From contig NZ_CP095376.1 of the NCBI RefSeq assembly GCF_023008405.1, positions 6,614,501 to 6,678,500 on the forward strand: a stretch of DNA of 64,000 bases, written 5' to 3'. Numbering within the stretch: the stretch's first letter is position 1; every line of letters begins with the position of its first letter. This stretch comes from Amycolatopsis sp. FBCC-B4732 (lineage in GTDB: Bacteria; Actinomycetota; Actinomycetes; Mycobacteriales; Pseudonocardiaceae). The position numbers and the translations under genes were made by a program. Shown here piece by piece: positions 1-9,325 of the stretch. The notes below the pieces were generated by a model that was not told where the DNA came from, made no database searches, and saw only the letters and a list, made by a program, of their open reading frames with translations.

Positions 1-697
1 GCTCGCGCAGGTGATCGGCGAGGCCCGGGCGAAGGGCATCCACGTGCTGACCTCGGACACCGACGCGCCGGGCACGCAGCGTGAGGTGTTCGTCAACCAG
101 GCCACCGCCAAGGGCATCGGGACCGCGCTCGTCGACGCGCTGATGAAGAAGACCGGCGGCACCGGGCAGTACGCGATCGTCTCCTGCGGCCCGGCCGCGG
201 CGAACCTCAACACGTGGATCGCGGTCCAGAAGGACTACGCCGCCACGCAGTACCCGAAGGCCCAGCTCGTCGAGACCGTCTACGCGGGCGAGGACCAGGA
301 CACCGCGACGAACCTCGCCAAGGAGCTGATGGCCCGCCACCCCGGGCTGACCGGGCTGATCGGCGAGTGCACGACGTCGGCGCCCGGCGTCGCGAAGGCC
401 GTGCGCGACGCGGAAAAGATCGGCCAGGTCTTCACCGTCGGGGTCGGGACGCCGCAGGCGATCAAGCCGTTCCTGCTCGACGGGTCCTGCTCGCAGTCGG
501 TGCTGTGGAACGTCGAGTCGCTCGGCTACCTCACCGCGTGGACGGCGAAGCAGGTCGCCGACGGCAAGCCGCTCCAGGCCGTCAACAAGGTGAGCCTGGA
601 GTTGCCGGCGGTGAAGTTCGACGCCCCGTCGAAGACCGTCCTGCTGGGCGATCCGCTGCTCATCACCGCCGACAACGTCGACCAGTTCAAGTACTAG
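1..697 (+). CDS. Sugar ABC transporter substrate-binding protein, 3' part (RhaS/LsrB type)
   Basis: The reading frame is open from the window edge, so the N-terminus, signal peptide and lipobox are missing. The visible 230 residues have the fold of a periplasmic binding protein of the CUT2 sugar class: a helix reading VIGEARAKGIHVLTSDTDAP, a hinge around SCGPAAANLNTW, and the ECTTSAPGVAKAVRD and VGVGTPQAIKPFLLDG segments typical of rhamnose or autoinducer-2-like binding proteins. It should bind a sugar outside the membrane and deliver it to a permease encoded before the window. The substrate cannot be named. Its TAG stop shares the bases CTAG with the stop of the convergent neighbour. Confidence 0.8.
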   Translation, partial: LAQVIGEARAKGIHVLTSDTDAPGTQREVFVNQATAKGIGTALVDALMKKTGGTGQYAIVSCGPAAANLNTWIAVQKDYAATQYPKAQLVETVYAGEDQDTATNLAKELMARHPGLTGLIGECTTSAPGVAKAVRDAEKIGQVFTVGVGTPQAIKPFLLDGSCSQSVLWNVESLGYLTAWTAKQVADGKPLQAVNKVSLELPAVKFDAPSKTVLLGDPLLITADNVDQFKY

Positions 698-2262
698 CGC
701 ACGTCGATGGTGACCGTCGCGGTGCTCGTCGCCGCCGGGAGCCTCGTGGTGTCGACGGCCAGGTACTCGCCGTCGTCCTGGCGCCCGTCCGGCAGCGTCT
801 TCGGGTGCAGCGCGTACGGCGGTGCCGCGTTCGTCACGGCGTCGATGCCGAAGTCGTTGTCGTTGCTGATCACGACGGTCCGGCCGCCGTCGGTGGTCGC
901 GACGCCTTCGACCTTGTCGTGCCCGAAGAAGCCGCCGCTCGGGTCCAGCCCGGTCACCAGGGCACCGAGGTCGAGGTACAGCTTCTTCGAAACCGGCTTG
1001 ATGCCGGCCGCGGCCAGGTCGGCGGTCGCCTGGGCGGTGGTGTCCTTGCCGACGTAGGCGTCGATGCTCTTGCCGCCGACGAGCAGGCCGCCCTTGACGG
1101 CGTCGTACCCCGCGGCGCGCGGGCCGACGTCGGTGGCGCCGCTCAGGTCGATCTCGTACAGCTTTTTGAAAGCACCCGGCTCCGGCTTGCCGTCGCGCTC
1201 GTCCACCAGGAACCGCGTGGCCGACAGCGCCGTGATCTCGCTGACCGCGGTGCCCGTCGTGTCCGGGTCGTCGAGCAGGTAGAGGTACTCGTGCGTGGCG
1301 CGGGTCCGCAGGTCGACGGTGACGATCCGCAGCGTCGTCACGTTGCCCGGCTTCTTCGTCAGGTCCGGCTGCTGCAGCGCCGACTGCATGACGCCGACCA
1401 GCGTCCGGCCGTCCGGGGTGAGCGCGAGGCCTTCCATGCCCTTGTTCGGGACGCGGTACTTCAGCTCGCCCGGCAGCGAGCCGTCGTACGGCGAGAGGCG
1501 CTCGAGCGCGCGGCCGTCGCGGCCGAAGTGCGTGATGAAGGGGCCGTACTCGTCGGACACCCAGAACGTGCCGTCGCGCTGGGCGACCAGGCCTTCGGAG
1601 TCGTAGCCGTTCGCGGACTTCGGGAGGGTGTTCCCGTTCAGGTCGACGATGGTCTCGCCGGTGTCGGCGACCGGGCTGACCTGGCCGTTGTACGGCGTGC
1701 CGTCCGCCGCGCGCAGCGGGACCACCTTCTCCAGCACGGCCTTCCCGTCCCGCAGCCGGAACTTGCCGATCGCCGGGGTGAACGCGGGCAGCGGCTCGAT
1801 CTTGCCGCCACCGGGCGCGTCGACGTTCGGGCCGCGGTCGGTGAGGCCGTAGACCTCGTCACGGGAGCCGGGCACCGGGGTCAGCGCCGAACCGTAGGCG
1901 CCGCCCTTGATCTCGACGCCGCCGACCGTCGCCAGCGGCGGCAGGGCCGTCGGGTAGAGCTTCACCGCGTCGGAAACGGTGTAGGTGAAGGAATCCCGGC
2001 CGGTGAAGCCGGGCGCCGGGGTGTAGTGGAAGGTCCCGTCGGCGCCGATCGCCACCGTGCCGTGCGCGGCCGCGGTGTGCCGGACGACCGCGGTGGCCGA
2101 CCGGTCGTTGCCGAGCACCCCGCCCCGCAGCGGCTGCCCCGCGCGCACGCGGTAGTGGTCGTCCTTCGCCCGCGGGCCGTGGTCGTGGGCCGCCGCCGGT
2201 CCCGCCGCCACCAGCGGCAGCGCCAGGACCCCGGCCACCAGGGCGATTCGTACCCGCTTCAT
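694..2262 (-). CDS. Secreted esterase-like protein of the phytase family with N-terminal Ig-like module
   Basis: This is a 522-residue exported protein. A Sec signal peptide ends near AAGPAAAHDH (about residue 25). Residues 30-100 form a cadherin/VCBS-like module (LGNDRSATAV, GTFHYTPAPGFTGRDSFTYTV). The rest is the esterase-like domain of the phytase family, a predicted beta-propeller, with GLTDRGPNVDAPGG, GYDSEGLVAQRDGTFWVSDE and GMEGLALTPDGRTLVG, which are the acidic metal-binding motifs of the family. It probably hydrolyses phosphate esters outside the cell, but substrate assignments in this family are poor. ATG at 2262 is preceded by a GGAGGAG-type ribosome binding site. The stop overlaps the convergent sugar-binding gene by 4 bases. 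Confidence 0.8.
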   Translation of the reverse strand: MKRVRIALVAGVLALPLVAAGPAAAHDHGPRAKDDHYRVRAGQPLRGGVLGNDRSATAVVRHTAAAHGTVAIGADGTFHYTPAPGFTGRDSFTYTVSDAVKLYPTALPPLATVGGVEIKGGAYGSALTPVPGSRDEVYGLTDRGPNVDAPGGGKIEPLPAFTPAIGKFRLRDGKAVLEKVVPLRAADGTPYNGQVSPVADTGETIVDLNGNTLPKSANGYDSEGLVAQRDGTFWVSDEYGPFITHFGRDGRALERLSPYDGSLPGELKYRVPNKGMEGLALTPDGRTLVGVMQSALQQPDLTKKPGNVTTLRIVTVDLRTRATHEYLYLLDDPDTTGTAVSEITALSATRFLVDERDGKPEPGAFKKLYEIDLSGATDVGPRAAGYDAVKGGLLVGGKSIDAYVGKDTTAQATADLAAAGIKPVSKKLYLDLGALVTGLDPSGGFFGHDKVEGVATTDGGRTVVISNDNDFGIDAVTNAAPPYALHPKTLPDGRQDDGEYLAVDTTRLPAATSTATVTIDVR

Positions 2263-2353
2263 CCGGTTCTCCTCCTCCGGCGCGTCGATCGCGCCGGAGG
2301 AGGAGTCTGAGCGGCCGAAGTGGACAACGGACGTCTTCGAGAAGGCGCCGGCC

Positions 2354-3628
2354 TTAACGGTGCCGACGTCCGTGCGCGGCCGCGGCTCCGCCGCCGAGCA
2401 CCAGGATCAGCGCGGTGAGCCCCCAGCGGCGTTGCTGCCGGGTCCGGTGCGCGGTGTCGTCGGCCACCGGCTGCGGTTTCTCGGTCGGCCGCGCGCGCGG
2501 TGCCGACGTCGGCGGCGGCGCCGGTGCCGGGGTGACCTCCCGGGGGCGGACGACCGGCGCCGGCGTGGGTGCCGGCACCGGCACCGGGGCGGCCGGCTGT
2601 TCGACCGGCGGCGGCCGCGGCGGGGGCGGGGGCTCCGGCGCCGGGGTGGTCGGGGTCGGCGTCGGTGCCGGGGTCGTCGTCTGCGGCGGGGCCGGTGTCG
2701 TGGTCGGCGGCGGAGGTGGCTCAGGCGACGACGTCGTGGGCGGCGGGGGCGGCGGTGTTTCGGTGAGGCAGCCGGCCGCGTCGCCGCTCACCAGCACCGG
2801 CCCGGTCGCGACCTCGACCGCCGGGCCCGAGCCGTCACGCGGCAGCCGGTAGGTGACGCTGCGGTGCCCGTCGCGGTTGGCCGTGGCGTAGATCGCGCCG
2901 GGGCCGAGCACGACCGAGCCGTACGCGCCGCCGTCGGGGAACCTCAGCCCGGGCACCGGCACAACCTTCCCGGTCGCCGGGTCGAGCGTGACGACGGCAC
3001 CGCCGCCGCGCGAAGTCGTCGAGACGCCGTAGAGCAGCCCGTCCACCGGGTCGTAGGCGAAGTCGTCGACGCTGACGGCCAGCGACACCGGCCGCAGCGG
3101 CGTCCGGTGCACGACCCGCAGGTAGTCCTGGGTCGCCGGGCTGATGTCCACTGTGTACAGATCGCTGTCCTGCCGGACGTACCAGCGGTTCCCGGCGACC
3201 GCGCCGGCGGTGGCACCGGTGACCAGGCTCCACAGTGGACGCGTCGCGCCCGCGCGGCCGATCACGCCCAGGTCGGTGACGGTGCCTTGGCCGTCGATCC
3301 GGACGGCGTGCGCGCCGTGGGCGTACCGGCCGCCGCGGGTGCCGTCGGCGACGCCGTAGACGAAGCCCTGCGCGGCGGAGTACCCCATCGCGTTGATCCA
3401 GTATCCGGCCTGCGTCAGGCGTTTCGTGGCGCCGCCGGGCAGGTCGAGCAGCCGCAACGTCGTCGGCGCGCCGCTGCGTTCGTTTTCCGCCTGCAGGATG
3501 GTGCAGCGGTCCGGCGCCTGGGCCGCCGGCTGCCGGGACGGCGTGAGCCAGCCGGTCGCCGCGAGCAGCGCCGAGACCGCCGCGGCGACGCCGAGCATCG
3601 CCGCCCAGCGGGCCCGCGTGCCGGTCAA
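2354..3628 (-). CDS. Cell-surface propeller protein with proline-rich stalk and C-terminal membrane anchor
   Basis: About 424 residues. The TTG start overlaps the upstream stop as TTGA, which implies translational coupling. An N-terminal membrane segment (AAMLGVAAAVSALLAATGWL) is followed by an extracellular domain of about 220 residues with propeller-like repeats (GFVYGVADGTRGGRYAHG, DPVDGLLYGVSTTSRGG, PGAIYATANRDG), resembling actinobacterial DUF6923-type domains. Next comes a roughly 110-residue stalk very rich in Pro and Thr (PPPPPPTTSSPEPPPPP), then a terminal hydrophobic helix (GLTALILVLGGGAAAA) and a basic tail. This suggests a wall-spanning surface protein. Function unknown. The frame stays open upstream through the DUF4239 gene, but that part is not credible protein. 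Confidence 0.7.
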   Translation of the reverse strand: MTGTRARWAAMLGVAAAVSALLAATGWLTPSRQPAAQAPDRCTILQAENERSGAPTTLRLLDLPGGATKRLTQAGYWINAMGYSAAQGFVYGVADGTRGGRYAHGAHAVRIDGQGTVTDLGVIGRAGATRPLWSLVTGATAGAVAGNRWYVRQDSDLYTVDISPATQDYLRVVHRTPLRPVSLAVSVDDFAYDPVDGLLYGVSTTSRGGGAVVTLDPATGKVVPVPGLRFPDGGAYGSVVLGPGAIYATANRDGHRSVTYRLPRDGSGPAVEVATGPVLVSGDAAGCLTETPPPPPPTTSSPEPPPPPTTTPAPPQTTTPAPTPTPTTPAPEPPPPPRPPPVEQPAAPVPVPAPTPAPVVRPREVTPAPAPPPTSAPRARPTEKPQPVADDTAHRTRQQRRWGLTALILVLGGGAAAAHGRRHR

Positions 3629-4389
3629 GCCAGCCGGTCCAGCGCCGTCGTGAACGCCTCCGGCGGCACCTTCGCCCCGCCGCTGAACGGGTTCTGCAGT
3701 TCGTGGATCGCGAACAGCAGCAACGTGATCGTGCCGGCCAGGGTGGACACGATGATGATGTGCGCGGCCAGCCGGGTGCCGCCGAACAGGTTGGGCAGCA
3801 GGATCGCGGTGATGATGCTGCCGAGGATCAGCGCGAACCAGACGACCGCGCCGACCCCACCGCCGCCGGAGTTGGCCAGCCGCTGCTGGCGGGCCTGGTA
3901 GACCGACCAGAGCTGGTTGGTGGCCTCGGTCTTGCGGTCGATCTGCCAGTCGCCGTCGACGTCGGCGGCCGCGACCGCCTGGCGCATCTGGTCGAGCTGC
4001 GTCCAGCCGGTCGCGGGGATCGCGCCGCCGTCGGCCAGGCGCGGCCATTCCTGGTCCTCGACCGTGCGCGCATAGGCGACGGCGAGCTCGCGCACCCGGT
4101 CCTTCGTGTCGGCGGGCAGCGCGTCGGCCGCCCAGGTGGCCGCGACCAGGCTGTCGGCCTCGGTCTGCGCGTCCTGGCTCGCGGAGCCGACGGAGTCGAA
4201 CAGGGAGATGAGCACGAACGCGACCAGCACCGCGTGCAGCCCGCCGACGATGGTGAACACCTGGCCCGCCGCGTCGTTGTTGTCGGGCCGGCCTTCGTCC
4301 CAGCCGAACCGGCGGACCAGGTAGGCGATCAGGCCCCCCACCAAGGCCGCGCCGGCCACCCAGAGCGCACCGGTCACGAAGATGTTCAT
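3625..4389 (-). CDS. DUF4239 (bestrophin-like) membrane protein
   Basis: A 254-residue membrane protein with hydrophobic helices at both ends (FVTGALWVAGAALVGGLIAY, FTIVGGLHAVLVAFVLISLF, VVWFALILGSIITAILL, AHIIIVSTLAGTITLLLF) and a central soluble stretch with ADSLVAATWAADALP and YARTVEDQEWP, the usual layout of DUF4239 bestrophin-like proteins. The family may form anion channels, but this is not shown. ATG at 4389 is chosen because AAAGGA lies 6-7 bases upstream; earlier starts have no ribosome binding site. It is coupled to the surface protein that follows. Confidence 0.8.
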   Translation of the reverse strand: MNIFVTGALWVAGAALVGGLIAYLVRRFGWDEGRPDNNDAAGQVFTIVGGLHAVLVAFVLISLFDSVGSASQDAQTEADSLVAATWAADALPADTKDRVRELAVAYARTVEDQEWPRLADGGAIPATGWTQLDQMRQAVAAADVDGDWQIDRKTEATNQLWSVYQARQQRLANSGGGGVGAVVWFALILGSIITAILLPNLFGGTRLAAHIIIVSTLAGTITLLLFAIHELQNPFSGGAKVPPEAFTTALDRLA

Positions 4390-4897
4390 CCACGTCCTTT
4401 CCCCGCCGGGGTTTCCACCACCGGGATCACCCAAGTCACCAATCCGGCCGAAAGCAGGCGGACGCGGTCCGCAGCCGATCCCCACGACGCGCCGGTTTCC
4501 GCCGTGGCTGCCGCCGGATCGGTAACCAGCGAGACAGTAGTCACGGGTTTCCGGCCGGACAACCGTACATTGTTCGATTCATCCGGGTGGCCGCACCCCG
4601 GTCCAGGATTTCGCCGGTTCGGCCCAGTTCCCGGCAGCCGGACGGCGGTCATCGCTCCGGCCGGCGACCGGCTGTTCCCCTTATGAGCTGGGCACTTCCC
4701 GACCGGGTGACGCTCGCACACCGGGGGTGACCAAGCCTCCGGCGGCGGGTGTCCGAAATGGCGGCGCGGCTCCCGTCAATCGAACTCGGTGACCCGATCG
4801 TGGCATTGTGCGGTGGCGCGCCGTTGCTATGTTGATTTCGCGACTTCGCTGGACCGCGCGAATTTCGCTCCGACGCGATTGATGAGGGGTTTTCGCT
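4390..4897. other. Divergent intergenic region upstream of the encapsulin operon
   Basis: This 508-base stretch separates the divergent DUF4239 gene and the encapsulin operon. Short open frames on the minus strand (for example 4386-4721) have no ribosome binding site or recognisable product. The likely contents are promoters for both directions. The part before the first shell gene (4800-4880) is less G+C-rich than its surroundings. Confidence 0.5.
4806..4833 (+). promoter_or_regulatory. Candidate promoter of the encapsulin operon
   Basis: TTGTGC (4806-4811) and TATGTT (4828-4833) are separated by 16 bases and lie about 65 bases before the first shell gene. This resembles a sigma-70/HrdB promoter. 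No repressor palindrome is evident. Inference from sequence only. Confidence 0.35.
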
Positions 4898-6301
4898 GTG
4901 ACTGTCACCGACCCGGTGGAATCCGAACAGACACCACTGAGCCTCGGCCGCGCCGCCGCCCGGACACTGGCCACCACGACCAAGTCCGTACCCCAGATGC
5001 AAGGCATCTCCACCCGCTGGCTCCTCAAAGCCCTCCCCTGGGTCGAAGTCGCAGCCGGCTCCTACCGCGTCAACCGCCGCCTCTCCTACGCCGTCGGCGA
5101 CGGCCGCGTCACCTTCACCACCACCGGCGCCACCGTCCGCGTCATCCCCCCCGAACTCGGCGAACTCGCCCCCCTACGCGGCTACGACGACGAAGACGTC
5201 CTCACCGAACTCGCCACCCGCTTCACCCAGCACGAATACCAACCCGGCGACACCCTCGTCGAATTCGGCTCCCCCGCCGACCAGGTCTTCCTCATCGCCC
5301 ACGGCAAAATCACCAAAATCGGCACCGGCGCCTACGGCGACCACACCACCCTCGCCACCCTCGCCGACGGCGACTACTTCGGCGACACCACCCTCACCCA
5401 CACCGACGGCATCTGGGAATTCACCGCCAAAGCCGTCACCACCTGCACCGTCCTCACCCTCCCCCGCACCGCCTTCGACGACGTCCTCTCCCGCGCCGAC
5501 ACCCTCCAGGCGCACCTGCAGGCCTACCTGTCGCAGGGCTCCACAGCACGCAACGACCACGGCGAAGCGGAAATCTCCCTCGCCTCCGGCCACGACGGCG
5601 AACCCCACCTGCCCGGCACCTTCGTCGACTACGAAGCCCAACCCCGCGAATACGAACTCTCCGTCGCCCAGACCGTCCTGCGCGTGCACTCCCGCGTCGC
5701 CGACCTCTACAACCAGCCGATGAACCAGATCGAGCAGCAGCTCCGCCTCACCATCGAAGCCCTGCGCGAACGCCAGGAACACGAACTGGTCAACAACACC
5801 GACTTCGGGCTCCTGCACAACGCCGACTTCTCCCAGCGCATCCCCACCCGCACCGGCCCACCCACCCCCGACGACCTCGACGAACTGCTCACCCTGGTCT
5901 GGAAAGACCCCGGCTTCTTCCTCGCCCACCCCACCACCATCGCCGCGTTCGGCCGCGAATGCACCAAAGCCGGCATCTACCCCGGCTCCACCGACCTCGG
6001 CGGGCACCAGGTCCCCGCCTGGCGCGGCGTCCCGATCCTGCCCTGCAACAAAATCCCCGTCTCCGACACCCGCACCAGCTCCATCCTGCTGATGCGCACC
6101 GGCGAACAAGCCCAAGGCGTCGTCGGGCTCCACCAGACCGGCCTGCCCGACGAATACCAGCCCGGGCTCAACGTGCGGTTCATGGGCATCAGCGAACAGG
6201 CCATCATCTCCTACCTCGTCTCCGCCTACTACTCCGCCGCGGTGCTGGTCCCGGACGCGCTGGCGGTGCTCGACAGCGTCGAACTCGGCCGGGAAGGCTG
6301 A
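4898..6301 (+). CDS. Family 2B encapsulin shell protein, paralogue A, with internal cyclic-nucleotide-binding-like domain
   Basis: A 467-residue shell protein of a Family 2B encapsulin, a nanocompartment with the HK97 phage capsid fold. Residues 1-90 form the N-terminal arm and start of the capsid fold. A cyclic-nucleotide-binding-like domain is inserted at about 92-205 ([41 protein letters not shown]). Residues 230-467 carry the family signatures [63 protein letters not shown] and [19 protein letters not shown] at 4898 follows GATGAGGGG. The cyclic-nucleotide pocket lacks the usual arginine after FGE (here [11 protein letters not shown]), so nucleotide binding is uncertain. Two bases separate it from paralogue B. 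Confidence 0.93.
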   Translation: MTVTDPVESEQTPLSLGRAAARTLATTTKSVPQMQGISTRWLLKALPWVEVAAGSYRVNRRLSYAVGDGRVTFTTTGATVRVIPPELGELAPLRGYDDEDVLTELATRFTQHEYQPGDTLVEFGSPADQVFLIAHGKITKIGTGAYGDHTTLATLADGDYFGDTTLTHTDGIWEFTAKAVTTCTVLTLPRTAFDDVLSRADTLQAHLQAYLSQGSTARNDHGEAEISLASGHDGEPHLPGTFVDYEAQPREYELSVAQTVLRVHSRVADLYNQPMNQIEQQLRLTIEALRERQEHELVNNTDFGLLHNADFSQRIPTRTGPPTPDDLDELLTLVWKDPGFFLAHPTTIAAFGRECTKAGIYPGSTDLGGHQVPAWRGVPILPCNKIPVSDTRTSSILLMRTGEQAQGVVGLHQTGLPDEYQPGLNVRFMGISEQAIISYLVSAYYSAAVLVPDALAVLDSVELGREG

Positions 6302-6303
6302 CC

Positions 6304-7692
6304 GTGACCGTCACCGACGAACCATCGGTGCAGCTCTCCCTCGGGGTCGCCGCCGCCCGGACCCTGGCCACCACCACCAAAACCCCGCCCCAGATGCGGG
6401 CCATCACCCCACGCTGGCTACTGACCCAGCTACCCTGGGTCGACGTCCCCGCCGGCAGCTACCGGGTCAACCGGCGCCTCACCTACACCCTCGGCGACGG
6501 CAAACTCACCTTCTACACCACCGGCAGCCACGTCCACGTCGTCCCCGCCGAACTCACCGAACTGGAACTCCTGCGCGGCTTCAGCGACGAAACCGCACTG
6601 GCAGCACTGGCGGAGGCGTTCGAGCAACGCGAATACGACCCCGGCGCCACCCTCGTCACCGAAGGCACCCCCCTGGACACGCTCGTGCTGATCGCGCACG
6701 GCAAAGTCACCCGCCACCGCACCGGCCCCTACGGCGACGACACCACCCTCACCACCGCCACCGACGGCGACCACCTCGGCGCCGACCTCCTCGCCCGCCA
6801 CGACACCACCTGGGAATACACCGCCCGCGCCGCCACCCGCGTCATCGCACTCGCCCTGCCCGCGGCCGCCTACGCCCGGCTCAACGGACGCCTGCAATCC
6901 CTGCGGACCCATGTGGCCGAGGCGATCGGACGGCCCCGCAAACCCCACAACGGCAAAGGCGAAGCCGCGATCGACCTCTCCGCCGGGCACGACGGAGAAC
7001 CGCTGCTGGCCGGCACCTACGTCGACTACGACCCCTCACCCCGCGAATACGACCTCGCCCTCGCCCAAACCGTCCTGCGGGTCCACAACCGGGTCACCGA
7101 CCTCTACAACCAGCCGATGAACCAGCTCCACCAGCAACTGCGGCTCACCGTCGAAGCGTTGCGGGAACGGCAAGAACACGACCTGATCAACAACACCGAC
7201 TTCGGGCTCCTGCACAACGCCGGCCTCAAACAACGCCTCACCACCCGCACCGGCCCACCCACCCCGCTGGACATGGACGACCTGCTCTGCCGGCGACGGA
7301 AAACGAAATTCTTCCTCGCCCACCCCCGCGCCATCGCCGCCTTCGGACGCGCCTGCACCGCACACCGGATATATCCCGACAGCACAGTCGTGGACGGGAA
7401 ACGGGTCTGTGCCTGGCGGGGAGTGCCGATCCTGCCCTGCGACAAAATTCCCGTCACCGACACCGGAACCACCTCGATCCTCGCCATGCGCACCGGCGAA
7501 GACGACGCCGGAGTCATCGGGTTACGCCCCAAAGAACTCCCCGACGAATACCAGCCCGGGATCAACGTCCGGCTCATGGGAACCAGCGACCGCGCGGTCA
7601 CCTCATACCTCGTCTCCGCCTATCACTCCGCGGCCGTGCTGGTCCCGGACGCACTGGGAGTACTGGACGACGTGGAGGTCGGGCGCGCATGA
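6304..7692 (+). CDS. Family 2B encapsulin shell protein, paralogue B
   Basis: A 462-residue paralogue of the preceding shell protein with the same architecture: N-arm, inserted cyclic-nucleotide-binding-like domain (about 85-200) and HK97-like core with [39 protein letters not shown] and [12 protein letters not shown]. It differs where paralogue A reads [12 protein letters not shown]: here the text is [11 protein letters not shown], a basic segment in a normally conserved surface loop. The nucleotide pocket is more degenerate ([18 protein letters not shown]). GTG at 6304 begins two bases after the previous stop, and the stop overlaps the cargo gene as ATGA, so all three proteins are probably made together. 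A mixed two-component shell is likely. The frame is open far upstream by chance. Confidence 0.92.
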   Translation: MTVTDEPSVQLSLGVAAARTLATTTKTPPQMRAITPRWLLTQLPWVDVPAGSYRVNRRLTYTLGDGKLTFYTTGSHVHVVPAELTELELLRGFSDETALAALAEAFEQREYDPGATLVTEGTPLDTLVLIAHGKVTRHRTGPYGDDTTLTTATDGDHLGADLLARHDTTWEYTARAATRVIALALPAAAYARLNGRLQSLRTHVAEAIGRPRKPHNGKGEAAIDLSAGHDGEPLLAGTYVDYDPSPREYDLALAQTVLRVHNRVTDLYNQPMNQLHQQLRLTVEALRERQEHDLINNTDFGLLHNAGLKQRLTTRTGPPTPLDMDDLLCRRRKTKFFLAHPRAIAAFGRACTAHRIYPDSTVVDGKRVCAWRGVPILPCDKIPVTDTGTTSILAMRTGEDDAGVIGLRPKELPDEYQPGINVRLMGTSDRAVTSYLVSAYHSAAVLVPDALGVLDDVEVGRA

Positions 7693-8699
7693 CGACCATG
7701 GACGCACGCACCGCGGCACGTTCGCTCCCGGACGTGCTCGCGTGGAGCAAGAGCCTCGTCGACCCGGCGCTGCGCACCGCCGCGGAACGCCTGCCGGACA
7801 TGATGCGGCGGATCGCCGGCTACCACTTCGGCTGGTGGGACGCCCAGGGCGAACCGTCGAACGCGGACGGCGGCAAGGCGCTGCGGCCCGCGCTGGTCCT
7901 GCTGTGCGCGGAGGCCGCGGGCGGCGACCCGGTGGACGCGGTGCCCGCGGCCGTCGCGGTCGAGCTGGTGCACAACTTTTCGCTGCTACACGACGACGTC
8001 ATGGACGGCGACACCACCCGCCGCCACCGCGCGACGGCGTGGACGGTGTTCGGCACCGGCGCCGCGGTGCTCGCCGGGGACGCGTTGCTGAGCCTGGCGT
8101 TCGAGGAGCTGACCCCCGACGGCGCGAAAGTGGTGTCCCAGGGCGTGCTCGAACTGCTGGAAGGCCAAGCCGCCGACCTGGACTTCGAGCAACGCGACGA
8201 CGTGACGCCGCCGGAGTGCGTCCGGATGGCGACGGGCAAGACGGCGGCCCTGATCGGCGCGGCCTGCGAACTCGGTGCCCTGCACGGCAACCGGCCGCCG
8301 GCCCGCTTCGGCGAGTTCGGCCGTTCGGTGGGCCTGGCGTTCCAGCACGTCGACGACCTGCTCGGCATCTGGGGCGACCCCGCCGAGACGGGCAAATCGG
8401 TGTACTCGGACCTGCAGAGCCGCAAGAAGTCCCTCCCGGTGGTGACGGCGCTGTCGTCGGGCACCGAGGCGGGCGCGGAGCTGGCGACGCTCTACGAGGG
8501 CACGGACCCGCTGGACGAGGCGGAGCTCTCCCGCGCGGCCGCGTTGGTGGATCTCGCGGGCGGCCGCCAGTGGAGCCAGGCCCAGGCGTCGGCGCTGGTG
8601 GCGAAGGGCCTGCGCGAACTGGCGTCGGTCAACCCGGTCCCGCGCCCGGCGGCGGAACTGGCCGCACTGGCCCGGCTGATCACGACCCGCACGCACTGA
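7689..8699 (+). CDS. Polyprenyl diphosphate synthase, predicted encapsulin cargo
   Basis: A 336-residue trans-isoprenyl diphosphate synthase that condenses isopentenyl diphosphate with an allylic diphosphate. Visible motifs are GGKALRP (about 61-67, substrate-binding Lys/Arg region), the first Asp-rich motif [11 protein letters not shown] (102-112) and the second, DDLLGIWGD (222-230). Polyprenyl transferases are an established cargo class of Family 2B encapsulins. The 25-residue N-terminal extension ([20 protein letters not shown]) before the catalytic domain is the likely place for a shell-targeting segment. Product chain length cannot be read from sequence. No terpene cyclase or methyltransferase lies nearby, so the downstream product is unknown. 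The start overlaps the shell B stop (ATGA). Confidence 0.9.
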   Translation: MTTMDARTAARSLPDVLAWSKSLVDPALRTAAERLPDMMRRIAGYHFGWWDAQGEPSNADGGKALRPALVLLCAEAAGGDPVDAVPAAVAVELVHNFSLLHDDVMDGDTTRRHRATAWTVFGTGAAVLAGDALLSLAFEELTPDGAKVVSQGVLELLEGQAADLDFEQRDDVTPPECVRMATGKTAALIGAACELGALHGNRPPARFGEFGRSVGLAFQHVDDLLGIWGDPAETGKSVYSDLQSRKKSLPVVTALSSGTEAGAELATLYEGTDPLDEAELSRAAALVDLAGGRQWSQAQASALVAKGLRELASVNPVPRPAAELAALARLITTRTH

Positions 8700-8838
8700 G
8701 GCGGGGACGGCTCGCGCGCGGGGCAGGCGCGCGTTCGGGGAAACACGTGCGGTCGGCGCGGCCGCACGTGTGAGCCCGAAGAGACGGCCGGCTCGCCCGC
8801 GGGCAGGCGGACGAGCGGCATCCGTGGCCGGCGGGGCA

Positions 8839-9105
8839 CCCCGCCGGCCACACGCGTGATCGGCGCGGCCGCGCGCAAATCGCCCGCCGGCTCGGCAGCC
8901 GCCCGGAAATCGCCGCCGGGCCACGCGCGTGATCAGCACCCGCCCGCAATCGCCCGCCGGACCACACGAGTGATCGGCAGCCGCCCGCAATCGCCCGCCG
9001 GACCACACGAGTGATCGGCAGCCGCCCGCAATCGCCGCCGAGCCACGCGAGTGATCGGCAGCCGCGCGCAATCGCCCGCCGGGCCACACGAGTGATCAGC
9101 GCGCC
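8839..9105. repeat. Degenerate 41-bp tandem repeat in a convergent intergenic region
   Basis: Between the convergent cargo gene and capA (8700-9325) lies a tandem array with a 40-41 bp period. The core GTGATC recurs at 8856, 8929, 8970, 9011, 9051 and 9092. Each unit contains CGCCCGCCGG, a CCACACGAG-like segment, TGATCGGCAGC and CGCCCGCAAT. The two units from 8951 and 8992 are identical and the others diverge. A further degenerate copy lies near 9205-9240. No coding sense or spacer pattern is seen. The remaining bases of this 626-base gap show nothing recognisable. Confidence 0.85.
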
Positions 9106-9325
9106 CGTACGAGCCCGCCGGAGCCCGCGGGCGCGAGTTCGGCAGTCAGCCCCCCACGGCCGGTGGTGCAAACCCAAGCCAAGCCAAGCCCGGACTCGCG
9201 ACCGCCTGGCCACGCACGCATGATCGGCACGACCGCGCGAGGCCGGCGGACCAGCCCCGGCCGCGAGTCCGGCGCGCCGGCCCAAGCCCAGCCGGCGGTG
9301 CGAACCGACCCGGCTCAGGGCCGCT

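Noticed and set aside
214..2310. Long plus-strand open frame of about 700 codons
   Set aside because: Arg/Gly/Ala-rich text without domains, antisense to the esterase-like gene and overlapping the sugar-binding gene. It is the usual shadow frame in high-G+C DNA.
3629..4393. N-terminal extension of the propeller protein through the DUF4239 gene
   Set aside because: The extension is low-quality Arg-rich text out of frame with a clear gene; the TTG at 3628 gives a coupled start and a proper membrane segment.
4789..6303. Upstream extension of shell paralogue B across paralogue A
   Set aside because: The frame is open by chance, and its translation is His/Arg/Pro-rich. Paralogue B starts at GTG 6304 by alignment with paralogue A.
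4898..8699. 2-methylisoborneol biosynthesis locus
   Set aside because: Family 2B encapsulins often enclose that terpene cyclase, but no cyclase or geranyl diphosphate methyltransferase is in the flanking genes.
8839..9105. Possible CRISPR array
   Set aside because: The units are contiguous with no unique spacers, they diverge gradually, and no cas gene is present.
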